Of a stretch of 64,000 bases of DNA, positions 35,630 through 47,291 are shown in pieces. This stretch comes from Vitis vinifera (lineage: Eukaryota; Streptophyta; Magnoliopsida; Vitales; Vitaceae), in the NCBI RefSeq assembly GCF_030704535.1, contig NC_081820.1, positions 15,326,001 through 15,390,000 of the forward strand, written 5' to 3'. Each line of letters starts with the position of its first letter. The stretch's first letter is position 1. A program made the position numbers and the translations under genes. The notes beneath the pieces were generated by a model. That model worked only from the letters and a program-made list of their open reading frames with translations, did not search any database and was not told the DNA's origin.

Positions 35630-36643
35630 GGAAAATTATGTTTTTAACCCATAGGCTTGATAATTAAGGTAAAGTCCTCCAAACACCCATAATTGATTAC
35701 AAGGATATGAGATAGTAATTGACAAAAATATCCATTTGACTTAATTTGGTCTTTATTCTACCACTCTTCACGTGCCACTATTCTTTCTTATTTAACTATT
35801 TTTAGATTTTTCATTATTTGTTTAAACTCTTTTATAAATAATTGAAAAATCAACATTATTTTTTATTTTTAAATTATAAATAAACAAAAATTATATTAAT
35901 GCTTCAAAGACTATTTTGGAAAATACTTTCTAAAAAAATATTAATTTAAATAAATAAAAATTATCTTTTACATTTATTTTTATCTTCTACATTTTAGAAG
36001 TAAATAATTTAATGATTAAAACACTATTTAAAATAAATATATTCACTATTTTAATTTCTTTTATGCTAAAAATTATTTTAAAGTTTTTTTTTTACTATTA
36101 TAAAATAAAAAGTTCAATTTTTTTTTTAATGTTCTTCCTTCTTTATTTTAATAAGTTTTTGAATATGACTTTTAGTAATAAGTTATATGAAATGTTACAA
36201 ATTTGTTTACTAAGAATTTTTTTTAATGATTTGAATTAATTGAAAATTTATTAAAATAAAATAAAATAAAATAAAGAAAGAGGATTGATGAAGAGTTTTT
36301 ATTTTAAGTACTCAATTAAAGTGTTTTCATATGACCTAATTTTAGAAGTGGATTATATCAATACATAGTAGAAATTGAATTTTTCTTATATAAAAGGGTT
36401 GAAAGGTATATTTACTTATTTTAAATGAAAACAAGTAGTTAAAAATTAAATAGATTATATTTGAGTTTGGTTTTAAAATATTTTTCTAGTTTTTATTTTT
36501 AAAAATAATTTTTATTTTCTATATTGTCTCTTTTTGAAAATACGTTTAATTAAAAAATAAAAACTATTTTTAAAAATGAAAATTGAAAACCTTGTTTAGT
36601 ACTATTTTTTTATATGAAAAAAAAAATCATTTATTCATTTATA

Positions 36644-37355
36644 GTGCCACTATACAATTATATTACACTAACTTTACAAGGGAAATATACTAAGTATACA
36701 AAGGTGTACAAGGCTACCTTTTGTGAAATATTACAATCGATTATGAGGCATTCTTTTATTTTTCTTTTCACTCACAAATTATACACATATGTCATGTACT
36801 TTATTTAATTCCCATATGGAAATTCCAATACTTTCCACAATAATGATATATGGGGAAAAAAATTTTGATCTTAAGTCATCCACCATCTTCTCAACTAAAC
36901 CATTGGAAATATGGTTAAACACTCTTACATGAACACATAACTTAGAAGGAATATGAAATTTGTGTCATTGTACAAGGGTATTATACTAACTGTATAAGGA
37001 AAATGTACTAATTGTACAAAGGTGTACAAGATTATCATTTGTGAATGATTTCAATCGATTCTAAATCATTTTTTTAATTTTCCTTGTCACCAAAGGATTG
37101 TACACCTATGTCATGCACTTTATTTAACTATCACATGAAAATTCCAATATTTTTCCCAATAATGATATTTGGGGAAAAAAAATTGACCCTAAGTCATTCA
37201 CTATTTTATCAACTAAACCATTGAAAATATGATTAATACACCTATATAGATATATAACTTAGGAGAGATATGAAATTTGTGTCATTGTACAAGGGTATTA
37301 TACTAACTGTACAAGGAAAATGTGTCAAGTGTACAAGAGTATACAAAGCTCCTAC
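36644..37355 (+). repeat. ~318-base tandem repeat, 2.2 copies
   Basis: Units start at 36644, 36962 and 37279 (GTGYCAYTGTACAAGGGTAT-type word), spacing 317-318 bases. They are rich in TGTACAAGG words. The third copy is partial. Confidence 0.75.
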
Positions 37356-38453
37356 TAATAAGTTTTGTACGATTTTTAAACAACTTGAGTTTGACATTAA
37401 GACGATTATTGACAGTTTTTTTTCTTTTTTTTACCAAACTATGTCGTAAAGACATTCCCTACAAAAATTAACACATAGGAAATAAAATTAAAATCAATCA
37501 TGTTTGAATTGTTCATTATAAGTAAACTAAATGAAATATATATTTGTACTATTTTGCTTTTATAAACATAATTTCATTGTTATCAATAGAGATTAAAAAA
37601 AGCATATTTAAATAGAATTAAAAATAAACAAAAATTATTTTTATAAATTTTTATTTTTTTAAATTATTAATTTAAATTATGAAATTAGTTTTAAAATTTA
37701 AAATATTTGTTGTAATTATAGTTTTGAAGATTTCATAATTTTTATCTTATTACTTTGAAAAAAATTGCTTTAATAAGAAAATATTTATTTTAATGGTTTT
37801 AAATATTTAAATATTTATTAAAAAATATTTAGGATTAGTGTGGGGAATAATTAGATAATTTTGGAATTGAGAAAATTTGAATATTTTGAAGACTTTAATT
37901 TGGCCGATTATATATATATGCGTGTGTGTTTACATTATTTTCGAAATAATATGAGAAATAATAAACGTCATGTGTCTAATTTGCAAGTTAGAAAAAAAAA
38001 ATATTTTGTGAGGTATTTAAAAAGTATTTATTATATATTCTATAAATTTGAAAAAAATAATATTTGATGATATATAATTTACAAGTTAGAACAAACAAAT
38101 AATACTAATATTTTATGAGGCGTTTAAAAATTATTTAATATATATGAGAAATAATATAAGTTTGAAATAAAGAATAATATTTATTATATATTATGTAAGT
38201 TTTCAACATATTTAAAAAATATTTATTATATATTCTGTAAGTTGGAAAAAGAATAATATTTGATAAGGTATTTAAAAGTTATTCATTTCAAAAATGCATT
38301 TGACAATAATAATTTTTAACCATATTTCATATTCAATTTGACGAAGAAAAATGATTTAACTTGGTTCCATTATTAAATAGTTGAGAGAAGGGTAAACGGA
38401 TCAAAGAGAGAATAAGAAAGGTGAGGTGATTGGTTAGTTTTTTTCATTTAATA

Positions 38454-38868
38454 GTTAAGGGTATTTTAGGGATTTTTTTAAAGACAATATCCTTCATCTC
38501 AATTTCTACTCTTTCATTGGGTTTTGGGTTTAATTATGAGTGATAGGAGGACCTTACCTTAATTATCCAACCTAATTGGATTGAAAACACAATTCTCCCG
38601 TTAATAAATATGAGAGACGCATAGAAGTGGGGACTCTGAAAGGAGCAAGAGAAACATAGGGAAGTAGTAAAACCAGGCACGAATGAATGACTATAGTCCA
38701 ATTGTCTGATCTCATTCTTCAATGGGAGTATTGTGTTTTGGGCCCAACTGGGCTCAAAAATTAACATTTGGTCCATATATTATGCATATTTAAGCCCAAA
38801 ACCCAAACAAAATATGAAAATTAAGATGAAGGATATTGTCCTTCATTAATCCCTAAAATACCCTTAAC
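38454..38868. mobile_element. 415-base TIR element (MITE, possibly Mutator-like)
   Basis: Termini GTTAAGGGTATTTTAGGGAT and its complement extend into ~45-base inverted repeats (GACAATATCCTTCATCT against AGATGAAGGATATTGTC). The flanking 9-mers CATTTAATA and CCTTACATA match at seven of nine positions, compatible with an aged 9-base target duplication as made by Mutator-like transposases. There is no ORF. Diverged pieces of the same family occur at 35630-35760 and 41230-41430. Confidence 0.65.
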
Positions 38869-39259
38869 CCTTACATAGCACAAGTGAGTGTGAATTTCAA
38901 TTTTTTTGTGTTTTTTTTTTCTTTTCTATTCCCTATTAAGTATTACTCATTTCTAACTTTTTTTTTCTTCCAATCTATATTTCTATTTTATGTCAAATAA
39001 AAAGCAATAATGTTTTTTTGTTTTTCATTTTTAAAGATATTGAATCTTTTTGTTCCTATTATAAGCAATGATAAAAAATTTAGGATTTTTCATCCAAATA
39101 TTTTTTATCTTTTTGTATTTATCTTATAGTTTAATTTTCATTTTTTATTTTAAATTTATATTATCCTTTCATTTATATTTTTCTCTTATTTTTAATTATT
39201 TTTTTATATTTTCTACATTAACCATATTTTAAAAATTTTAAAAATTGACTATCACTTCA

Positions 39260-39266
<7 letters not shown>

Positions 39267-39320
<54 letters not shown>
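39267..39320. repeat. (TA)n microsatellite
   Basis: About 27 uninterrupted TA units within the centre of the AT-rich region. Confidence 0.95.
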
Positions 39321-39322
<2 letters not shown>

Positions 39323-39940
39323 TTTTAGCTTTTTAATTTTTAATGTTTTTATTTTAAAAATTTTAAAAAGATAAATTTATTGAAAAAAATAACTAAGATA
39401 TGAAGTTCTAATATTATATTAACAATTTTTCTTATCTAGATAGACTAATGCAAAGTATTTTGATTCACAACAAGAAAATTGTCAACAAAATTTTTTAGTG
39501 AAACTTTAGAAATTAAATTTCAAATGAAATATATTATATAAAATTTTATCTAAAAATTATTGAAAGTGGTATTTAATTTTTTTTATTGACTTTCAAACTT
39601 ATCTAATTTTTTACTTGAAAGGTAATAGAATATGTTTACCAAAAAAAAAGTTAGTTTATAATTTTTTAAATAAATGAGTATAAATATATTAAAAGAATTA
39701 AAGATAATCCTTGTAAATTTTTTGATAAATATGATTATAATTTTAAATATAGATTCATTTGGATAAAATTTCACAAAAAAAAAAAAATAGTGGAAAGAAA
39801 GAACATTGCTAAAACTAAAAAAACAAAATATGCAATTACAAAATTTTGATGATGAAATTTAAAAATAAAATTCGAAACAATTCTTGAGTGAGAGAATTTG
39901 AGTGGGGAAAAAAATCTTTGAGTGGAAAAAAATGGCAAAG

Positions 39941-40290
39941 TTTTTCAAAATCACTTAAAATCCTTAACAAAAAGTAGTCTTGTACACCCTTGTACAATTA
40001 ATAAATTTGTCTTATACAGTTAGTGTAATACATTTGTACAATAACTCAAATTTCATATATCATCTCATGAATATCTGACAATAGGTCGGTTAACCATGTT
40101 TGCATTGAGATTAATGTATGCTTAACCAATATGTGTAAGGAATGTCATTTATCATCGGTTAGGGAAAATAAACAAACAAGTTTTTCATAATCACTTAAAA
40201 TTCTTCACAAATAATAGTCTTGTACACCCTTATACAGTTAGTATATTTGTCATGTACACTTAGTGTAAATACCTCATACAGTGACTCAAA
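39941..40290 (-). repeat. 240-base tandem repeat, ~1.5 copies, inverted relative to 36644-37355
   Basis: TTTTTCAAAATCACTTAAAA at 39941 recurs as TTTTTCATAATCACTTAAAA at 40181. Each is followed by AGTCTTGTACACCC and TTAGTGTA words, the complements of those in the 318-base repeat. Confidence 0.7.
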
Positions 40291-40375
40291 TAAAACGTTG
40301 TTTATTTTATTTTCAATGCAAAATGTAATTAAAAATAAGACAAAGAAATTACTTAAAAACTATTATTTAAGCAAG

Positions 40376-40628
40376 GTTTATTTATTTATTTCCTTTTATT
40401 TTTGGAAATAAAGAAAAAAGAATAAAAAATTTATTTAACCATAAGAAATATGAATATAAGATCAGTTAGAAAATACTAAATTTATTTATTTATTTCATTT
40501 TATTTTTGGAATTAAAGAAATAAAAAATAAAATATTTATTTAACCATAAAAAATATTGATATAAGATATGTTAAAAAATAAAAATAACCCCAAATTTATT
40601 TACTTATTTCATTTTATTTATTTAAATT
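40376..40628. repeat. ~103-112-base AT-rich tandem repeat, 2.3 copies
   Basis: Units begin near 40376, 40479 and 40590 with TTTATTTATTTATTTC and contain TATTTAACCATAA. No function evident. Confidence 0.6.
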
Positions 40629-41430
40629 AGAAAGTAATTTATTTTAATATATTAAAATGTGCACAATTGATTTATTACTTTGTTAATTATGGATATATTA
40701 AAATTTTCTATTAGACAAAAAATAAATAAAGAAAATAAAATTTAAAAGAGTAATAAATACATATAATTTAGTTATTTAATTATTTTTCATGTAAAAGATA
40801 GTCCCACAAAAAACATATAATTGATCAATTTCTTTGTTTAATTATAAACATACTATATTTTTATTTTATTTTATTATTAAAATAACTAATGGAAAAAAAT
40901 AAAAATGGATAATAAATGAATTTAATTCTTTTTATTATTTTCATATAAAAAATAGTACTAAACAAGGTTTTCAATTTTTATTTTTAAAAATGGTTTTTAT
41001 TTTTTAATTAAATGTTTTTTCAAAAATAAAACATAAAAAATATAAATCATATTACCATTTTTTAGAAAGTATTTTTTAAAATAGTTTTTGAACATAATTT
41101 TTCTTTATTTATAATTTAAAATAGAAAATAATGCTGATTTTGAGTTATTTATAAAAAAATTAAAAATAATGAAAAATCCAAATTGTTAAAATAGAATTAT
41201 TATGGTTGTATAAATAGTGGTGCAATAAAGACAAAGAAAGCTTATGTGAAAGGTCATTAGGTATTTTAATCCATCACTATTTTATATCCTTAAAAGATAA
41301 TATATAGAAATTTGAAGGATATATTGGTCTTTTAACATCTTATATCATTTCCATCAATTATGAAAGTTATATGAACCAAATGTTAATTTTTGGCCCCAAC
41401 TGAGCCCAAAATACAATTCTCCCTTCTTCA

Positions 41431-42650
41431 ATCACGTGCCAATTCGCCTTCCTTACCAACTACCAACCCTCCACATTTAATTTTTTGTGAAATTACTGTG
41501 TAGACTAAAATTTGTTTCTTTTTTATTTATTTTTTTAATTTTGAAAATGGGCTTAAAAACTGGCACGAAATGCAGTTTGGGGGATTCTTTTGAACCCACT
41601 GTTGCACAAACTGTCACAATTCATCTTCCATTCTTGCTGACTCTGCACATGGACTTGTGAAAAGTATAATTAAATAATTATATTAAAATTATACATAAAT
41701 AATTAATCAAATTTTAATGAATTTAGTATAGGTTAAAAAAAATAAATAATTGAGATATCATTTGGATACAAATTTTGTTTTAGTATTTATAAAAATAGAA
41801 AACATAAATAATTTTTTACATAATATTTTAATTTTTTATAAATATCAAACATATAAATATTAATTTTTTCTCTTGTAAATAAAAAAACAAAGATATTGCA
41901 TAATTATGTAATATAAAGAAAGAAGATTTATTTTTATTTTTTATTTTTTTAACTTTGATGATTTTTATTTTTTATTTTTCACTTTTGATTTTTGAAAGTA
42001 CTAAATGAGATGCATAATAGGAGCAACATATGCATCTAATAAGTCAGGGGTTGCAAGTCATGACCCAAAAACTAATAAATAATAAAAATAACTGATTGCT
42101 CAAGGAAAATGAAAGCATGCGTGTAACAATTTCCAAACTCAAAGGCTTTAAATTTGTTCAGTTTTTTTTTATAATTATCGAAATTAGACACATAAAGCTT
42201 TTATTTATGCCTTTTGAGGTTATGACTGTGGAACAATGAAGCCAAGTCTTGGGCTTTCAAAACCACCTTAAGTAGAAAAGAAAATAAAAAATCAATCACC
42301 TCATTTCTTTGGGCTGAACAAGTCCACTTCCATCAATTCAAAACAAACTGATACCAAGTAAAATATTGAAGAGAAGTGGCTTAACCTTTATATTTACGGA
42401 AAATAAATAGATTCCAGACTTTTGTTCAATAACACTCCCCCAATTTATGAATAAACTGCTTTTACTTGAAAGGCAAAAAGGAAAAAAGGAAAAAAGAATG
42501 TGTCTTGCTCAAATCCATGTCAAGCTTCATCATCACTCTAAGTGGATCTCCTGAAACAGGAATTAGGGAATTGTCAGGACACTATAAAGAATTAAGATAT
42601 ATTAATTAGTTAAATGTTGTGCATGAGAGATTTTTATACCTTGCTTAATT
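41431..42650. other. Intergenic DNA and 3' flank of the CNL gene
   Basis: 41520-41950 is the second copy of the duplicated segment described at 33538-35629. From ~42100 the composition becomes less AT-extreme and probably includes the CNL 3' untranslated region. No ORF. Confidence 0.45.
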
Positions 42651-45086
42651 TTATGGTGTTTTGACGCCATCAATATATATCTCTGAGACATGAGAGATTT
42701 TATGCCAATCCTCCCCTGTTGTTTTCTTGCATCTTTCAGTCAATTGAGGGCATTCTTCAATCACAAGTCTGTCAAGGGATGTGAGGTTGCGCATCCACTC
42801 TGGCAATGCCTCCAACTTTGGTAAATTTCCAAGAAACAAAAATCGTAGATTCCCGAGCCTTGGAACGTGGTCTTCCCCATTTCCATCCAGTGAATTGAGC
42901 CTTTCGCAATCGATAATCACGAGATGCTCTAACAAGGGCAGTTGTTTCATGCTAGGTGCCAGAGTCTCCAAACTCCTACAACTTCCAATTTGCAATGACC
43001 GAAGGGCAGTGAGGCTTTGCGTCCCTTGAAGCAGAAATTCTAGATTTTCACATCCGAAAATCCTTAAAATACGAAGAGATTCCAGGCGTCCTATCCCTGT
43101 CAAAGCCCTCTGTTTCATGGTGATCACTAATTGCCTCAAATTGATGAGGTTCCCAAAATCCTTGGGCAGATTCTCGAATCCCTCACATCCTTGAAGGGAA
43201 AACGTTTGCAGATGAAACAACTTGCATACTGAATTTGGAAGTTTCTTTATCCTCTTATTCAGACTGAGGTTGAGAAATCTGAGATGCTTTAGATTATTGA
43301 TAGAATTTGGCAATGTGTCAAAGTTCGAACCCGTTAAATCTAGCATCTTAATGCATTTGAACCTTGAGATGCAAGCTTTAAGAAATGGTTCACCACGTGA
43401 TGTCTCCAACACAAAGGGGAAATAAATTGTACGAATGTCGTTAAGCTCACCAACAACTCTTAAGATTTCTTTCTCATCCAAATCATAACTAAATGACACA
43501 TGGCGAACCATTCTAGAGACAGTTGGGCTTACACAATCTATGAGAGTGCACTCAGTTTGTGATATGAATGATGCAAGATCATGCATCAGATCATGCATTT
43601 TAAATGTAAAATAATAATGATGATCTTCAAAGTCTTGAAAGAAGGATCTTGATAACATTTCTTTAATATATCTGTTTCCGATGTCATCCAACTCTTGCTT
43701 CTTTTTGGATGGTTCAATGAGCCCTTTTGCGCTCCATATGCAAACCAAACTTTCATTATCAAGCACATAATCCTTGGGAAAAATTGAGCAGTATGCAAAG
43801 CAACATTTTAAGTAAGAGGGCAATTGTTCATAACTCAACCTTAAAGCAGGTAAAATATCACCTTCCTTTTGTTCTAATTTCCATATGTCATTATCTCTCA
43901 CATCTAACCAATCCCTTGGCTCAAATTTTGAGAAAAGTAGGCTCCCCAAAGTCCTTGCCGCCAAAGGAACTCCATTGCACTTCTTTACAATGTCGTCCCC
44001 AATTTTTACAAGGTTTGGATGTTGTTTCTCTTGCCCTTCATTAAATGCCCATTTTAGAAACACAGACAGACAATCGACATGGGGAAGACCCTCTAAAATA
44101 TATGCTTGAACAGTGCCCATGATCGAAGCCACTGGATGACCCCGCGTTGTTACAACAATTTTATTGCCCTTTGCACCATTCATTAACAAAGTTTTGAGTT
44201 CAATCCATTTTTGGCAATCCTCATTCCACATATCATCCAAGACGAGAAAAAAATTTTCATTTCCTAGAGTAGTACGAAGAACAGTTTGTGATTGCTCCAG
44301 ATTCAATTCATTATACTTTAACAAACCAGTACCACTCCCCCCTTCCACAGTAGTTTTGATTGAATTAATAATATCTATAATCACCATTTTCATATCAAAG
44401 TCATTGGAGACACAAACCCATATTCTTTTCTTAAAATGCCCAACTACCCACGGATCATTATACACTAGTTTAGCAAGAGTAGTCTTTCCAAGACCTCCAA
44501 GACCAACTATGGGAATGACTGAAATACTCTCAGCATCATCACTTGAATTCATCAAAAGCTCTAAAACTTTTTCTTTATCCTTATCTCTTCCGATAACATC
44601 GGAAGCAAGCACAAAGTGGGTGGTCTCCCTGTACACCAGAGGAGCCCTCTCCATACAAGTCTGTAGATTGAATTGAGCCCTATCTGCTGCAATGCCATCC
44701 AACCTCTCCCTCACCTCCTTGATCCTATGGCCCATTTTAAAGCTAAATGGAAGCGGATTTGAAGATGAAAAGAAGCCAAGTACCTTTGTTTTAAGGCTGC
44801 CATGACTCACCACTTGGCGCTGCAAAGCTTGGTACTGAAATTCATCGAGCACATCTTCCACATCATAGCACACATGCTTGAGCTTTCCCAACCAATCACG
44901 TAGCTGTCGATCATTCCACTGCTTCTCCTCAGCATCCAGGAGGACGGATTTGATAGTGGTTAAGGTGGCTTCCAGCTTTTGCAGTTCAGTCTTGACGCCC
45001 CATGCTAAGCCAATTTCTTGGAGAGCGACAGAGCCGATCTTCCCCACAACGTTTTCTGCAATGCTAAACAAAAACGATTCAGCCAT
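42651..45086 (-). CDS. CC-NB-LRR (CNL) disease-resistance protein, RGA type, 811 aa
   Basis: Intracellular immune receptor with an ATP-switch. Residues 1-150 are an Rx-type coiled coil (MAESFLFSIAENVVGKIGS) with the EDVID-like DVEDVLDEF (75-83). The NB-ARC domain has the P-loop GLGGLGKTT (195-203, Lys201), kinase-2 FFLVLDDMW (279-287, Asp284/285), RNBS-B KIVVTTR (309-315), GVPLAA (372-377), RNBS-D CFAYCSIFPKD (429-439) and MHDL (497-500). About ten irregular LRRs (e.g. LPNSVCKLFHLQTFSLQGC) fill 550-790. All nucleotide-binding motifs are intact. It is a single uninterrupted exon with no stop or frameshift. The LRR block is short compared with many RGA-type CNLs of 900-1200 residues, so it may be a natural short allele or a C-terminally reduced paralog. 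The start is the first ATG and matches the family's MAES/MAD N-terminus. Function against any pathogen is unknown. Confidence 0.95.
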   Translation of the reverse strand: MAESFLFSIAENVVGKIGSVALQEIGLAWGVKTELQKLEATLTTIKSVLLDAEEKQWNDRQLRDWLGKLKHVCYDVEDVLDEFQYQALQRQVVSHGSLKTKVLGFFSSSNPLPFSFKMGHRIKEVRERLDGIAADRAQFNLQTCMERAPLVYRETTHFVLASDVIGRDKDKEKVLELLMNSSDDAESISVIPIVGLGGLGKTTLAKLVYNDPWVVGHFKKRIWVCVSNDFDMKMVIIDIINSIKTTVEGGSGTGLLKYNELNLEQSQTVLRTTLGNENFFLVLDDMWNEDCQKWIELKTLLMNGAKGNKIVVTTRGHPVASIMGTVQAYILEGLPHVDCLSVFLKWAFNEGQEKQHPNLVKIGDDIVKKCNGVPLAARTLGSLLFSKFEPRDWLDVRDNDIWKLEQKEGDILPALRLSYEQLPSYLKCCFAYCSIFPKDYVLDNESLVCIWSAKGLIEPSKKKQELDDIGNRYIKEMLSRSFFQDFEDHHYYFTFKMHDLMHDLASFISQTECTLIDCVSPTVSRMVRHVSFSYDLDEKEILRVVGELNDIRTIYFPFVLETSRGEPFLKACISRFKCIKMLDLTGSNFDTLPNSINNLKHLRFLNLSLNKRIKKLPNSVCKLFHLQTFSLQGCEGFENLPKDFGNLINLRQLVITMKQRALTGIGRLESLRILRIFGCENLEFLLQGTQSLTALRSLQIGSCRSLETLAPSMKQLPLLEHLVIIDCERLNSLDGNGEDHVPRLGNLRFLFLGNLPKLEALPEWMRNLTSLDRLVIEECPQLTERCKKTTGEDWHKISHVSEIYIDGVKTP

Positions 45087-45264
45087 GGTGTTGAAGTTGT
45101 TGATGACTGCTCACTGCTCAGCGCTTGCAACTCCCAAGATAAATGAGATGATCAGAAATCGTCTCTGCAAATTTAGAAAATGGTATGGGTTCAATAATTC
45201 AAACTGGGCCCTACCACCACCACCCTCTCTTTGATTAGGACTGAGGGGTATCACGCCAAGTTGT

Positions 45265-45415
45265 CATGCAGTTTGGGTCCACAGCCTTTAAAAGTTAAAA
45301 CATGCCATGTGCTCCTTCAAAGTCTTCCTCGAATGCCCTGCACCTTCGTAAATGATTCCTTCAAAGCTGTACTTTATATTTTTAAAAATACTTTCAAAAT
45401 TATAATTTTCAAAGT
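45265..45415 (+). repeat. Left copy of a ~150-base duplication flanking the minisatellite
   Basis: From CATGCAGTTTGGGTCCACAG to AAAATTATAATTTTC it is nearly identical to 46206-46365. The right copy has a ~10-base insertion (CAATAATTCC) and a few substitutions. Confidence 0.85.
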
Positions 45416-45734
45416 TAAAACATCACATGGGAAGGTTTTATCAATTAAACCGCAAGAATTTTTATATAGTTGGACCAATTCAAACACATGGTGAACAAAC
45501 TCTATGTAAATAACCCATTTGGTCCATCTGTTTTCATAAAGAAGTCAAAAATTGAATTCACAGTTACTATAGCGTATGTTGATGACTTGAATACTGTTCA
45601 TTAAGCTATATTTGAAAAAGGAATTTGGAGTTTTTATTTTTAATTTTTTTTTATATTTTCTTTCCCTCAATTTTTTTGAAAACCAAACATACCCTACCTT
45701 CCAATGAAAAGCCATCATTGAAGTCATTGTCAAA

Positions 45735-46204
45735 ACCTAACATCAAAGCATTCAGAGCCGCCCTTATTGAAATCAAACTCGGCCACTCCATATGCGCCTC
45801 TCCCTTCCAAAGTCTCATCCACATTTCAAAATCAGCATCAAAACATTAAGAGCCACCCTTATTGGAATCAAACTCGGCCACTCCATATGGGCCTCTCCCT
45901 TCCAAAATCTCATCCACATTTCAAAATCAGCATCAAAACATTAAGAGTCACCCTTATTGGAATCAAACTCGGCCACTCCATATGCGCCTCTCCCTTCCAA
46001 AGTCTCATCCACATTTCAAAATCAGCATCAAAACATTAAGAGCCACCCTTATTGGAATCAAACTCGGCCACTCCATATGCGCCTCTCCCTTCCAAAGTCT
46101 CATCCACATTTCAAAATCAGCATCAAAACATTAAGAGCCACCCTTATTGGAATCAAACTCGGCCACTCCATATGGGCCTCTCCCTTCCAAAGTCTCATCC
46201 ACAT
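45735..46204 (+). repeat. 95-base minisatellite, five copies
   Basis: The unit contains CATCAAAACATTAAGAGCCA, CGGCCACTCCATATG and CCCTTCCAAAGTCTCATCC. The copies are near-identical; they alternate between ATATGCGCC and ATATGGGCC, and the first is the most diverged. It starts about 650 bases upstream of the CNL start codon. The open frames that run through it are a side effect of the repeat and are not genes. Confidence 0.9.
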
Positions 46205-46205
46205 A

Positions 46206-46365
46206 CATTTCATGCAGTTTGGGTCCACAGCCTTTAAAAGTTAAAACATGCTATGTGCTCCCAATAATTCCTTCAGAGTCTTCCTCGAATGCCCTGCACC
46301 TTTATAAATGATTCCTTCAAAGCTTTACTTTATGTTTTTAAAAATACTTTCAAAATTATAATTTT
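46206..46365 (+). repeat. Right copy of the ~150-base duplication
   Basis: Begins immediately after the last minisatellite unit, so the minisatellite grew inside, or was trapped by, a local tandem duplication of ~945 bases. Confidence 0.85.
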
Positions 46366-47029
46366 CTATATTTTAAAAAGGAAAAAAACAAGCAACATGT
46401 ATCAAACATCAACTAAATTTAAGCTTTTATCTCCTCATTGGCTATTTGGAGCTTCAAATGAATGCTTTAGGCTCTGTTTGGTTCCCGGAAAATACGAGAG
46501 AAAGAAAATGGAAAGGAAAAATGGAAGGAAAGAAAAAGGTAAGGAAAGGAATATAATTTTTTTCACTTGTTTGGTTATCTATGGAAAATTCAAGGGAAAA
46601 AAAAAGAATTTATTTTCTTTTGTTTGGTTAACCACAAAAAAAAAAGTTAAGGAAAAATGGAAGGAAAATAAAATCAACAATTTATCTTAAATGGTTATCA
46701 ATTTGTTAAATAATAAAATAAATTAATCCAATAAAAAAACTATTGAAAAACGTAAATTTTTCGACATAAAACATTACTTATAAAAAGTCTCTGCTATTAT
46801 TTTTTATTAATAATTATAAAATTTGTGTATAAAATTTTTCTCATGTAATACAAATAAAACATACGAGTAATAACTATTTTTTATTTTCAAGAAAACATTT
46901 ATAACTAATAAAAAGCTCTTAAAAAATTCAAAAGGATTTTCGGAATCAAAATTTAAAAATAAAATATGTTCATATAATGTAAAAATCAATTTTAAAATGG
47001 AGTGTGATGATATAAACTAACATATTTAC

Positions 47030-47030
<1 letters not shown>

Positions 47031-47066
<36 letters not shown>
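47031..47066. repeat. (AAT)n microsatellite
   Basis: Twelve uninterrupted AAT units, downstream of the small three-exon gene. Confidence 0.95.
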
Positions 47067-47291
47067 TTCATTTAATCATAAGGCTTGAGGATATATTATT
47101 ATATGCTTCATTGTGTTTAATATTTGATGTGACATATTTAACAGAGCACTGTACAAGCAAATAAAAAGAACAGAAGACTATAGAACTCTTAAGACGAGAC
47201 CCAACTGTTTCATTTGGCTCTTGGGACAAGCACCATTATTCAACTTCTCAGCCAATCAATCAAATCCATCCTCTTTGCAATGGGAAGATCA

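Larger units (their letters stand above)
35630..41430. repeat. Large imperfect inverted repeat (foldback-like) region
   Basis: Left-arm blocks near 35630-35760, 35800-35935, 36510-36625 and 36644-37355 reappear reverse-complemented, in mirrored order, near 41370-41430, 41065-41160, 40930-41060 and 39940-40290. A clear anchor is AGTACTAAACAAGGTTTTCA (near 40960) against the same word reverse-complemented near 36590. The left arm has ~550 extra bases between blocks two and three, and the right arm ~640 between blocks three and four. No transposase is visible. Confidence 0.55.

Noticed and set aside
36012..36239. 75-codon ORF rich in Phe, Ile, Leu and Lys
   Set aside because: Its composition is that of random AT-rich DNA; no domain, promoter or homolog is apparent.
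44473..44510. miR482/2118-type target in the P-loop codons of the CNL
   Set aside because: The P-loop is GLGGLGKTT, not the GMGGVGKTT form usually targeted, and the expected pairing would have mismatches at the centre; small-RNA data would be needed.
44164..44676. 170-codon plus-strand ORF inside the CNL gene
   Set aside because: It is the antisense shadow of the NB-ARC coding region.
45735..46204. CRISPR-like regular repeats
   Set aside because: The repeats are contiguous without unique spacers and the genome is eukaryotic.
45767..46244. Overlapping ~90-codon ORFs in the 95-base minisatellite
   Set aside because: The unit length is not a multiple of three and happens to lack stops, so each repeat copy gives the same peptide in another frame. 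No start context or domain supports a gene.
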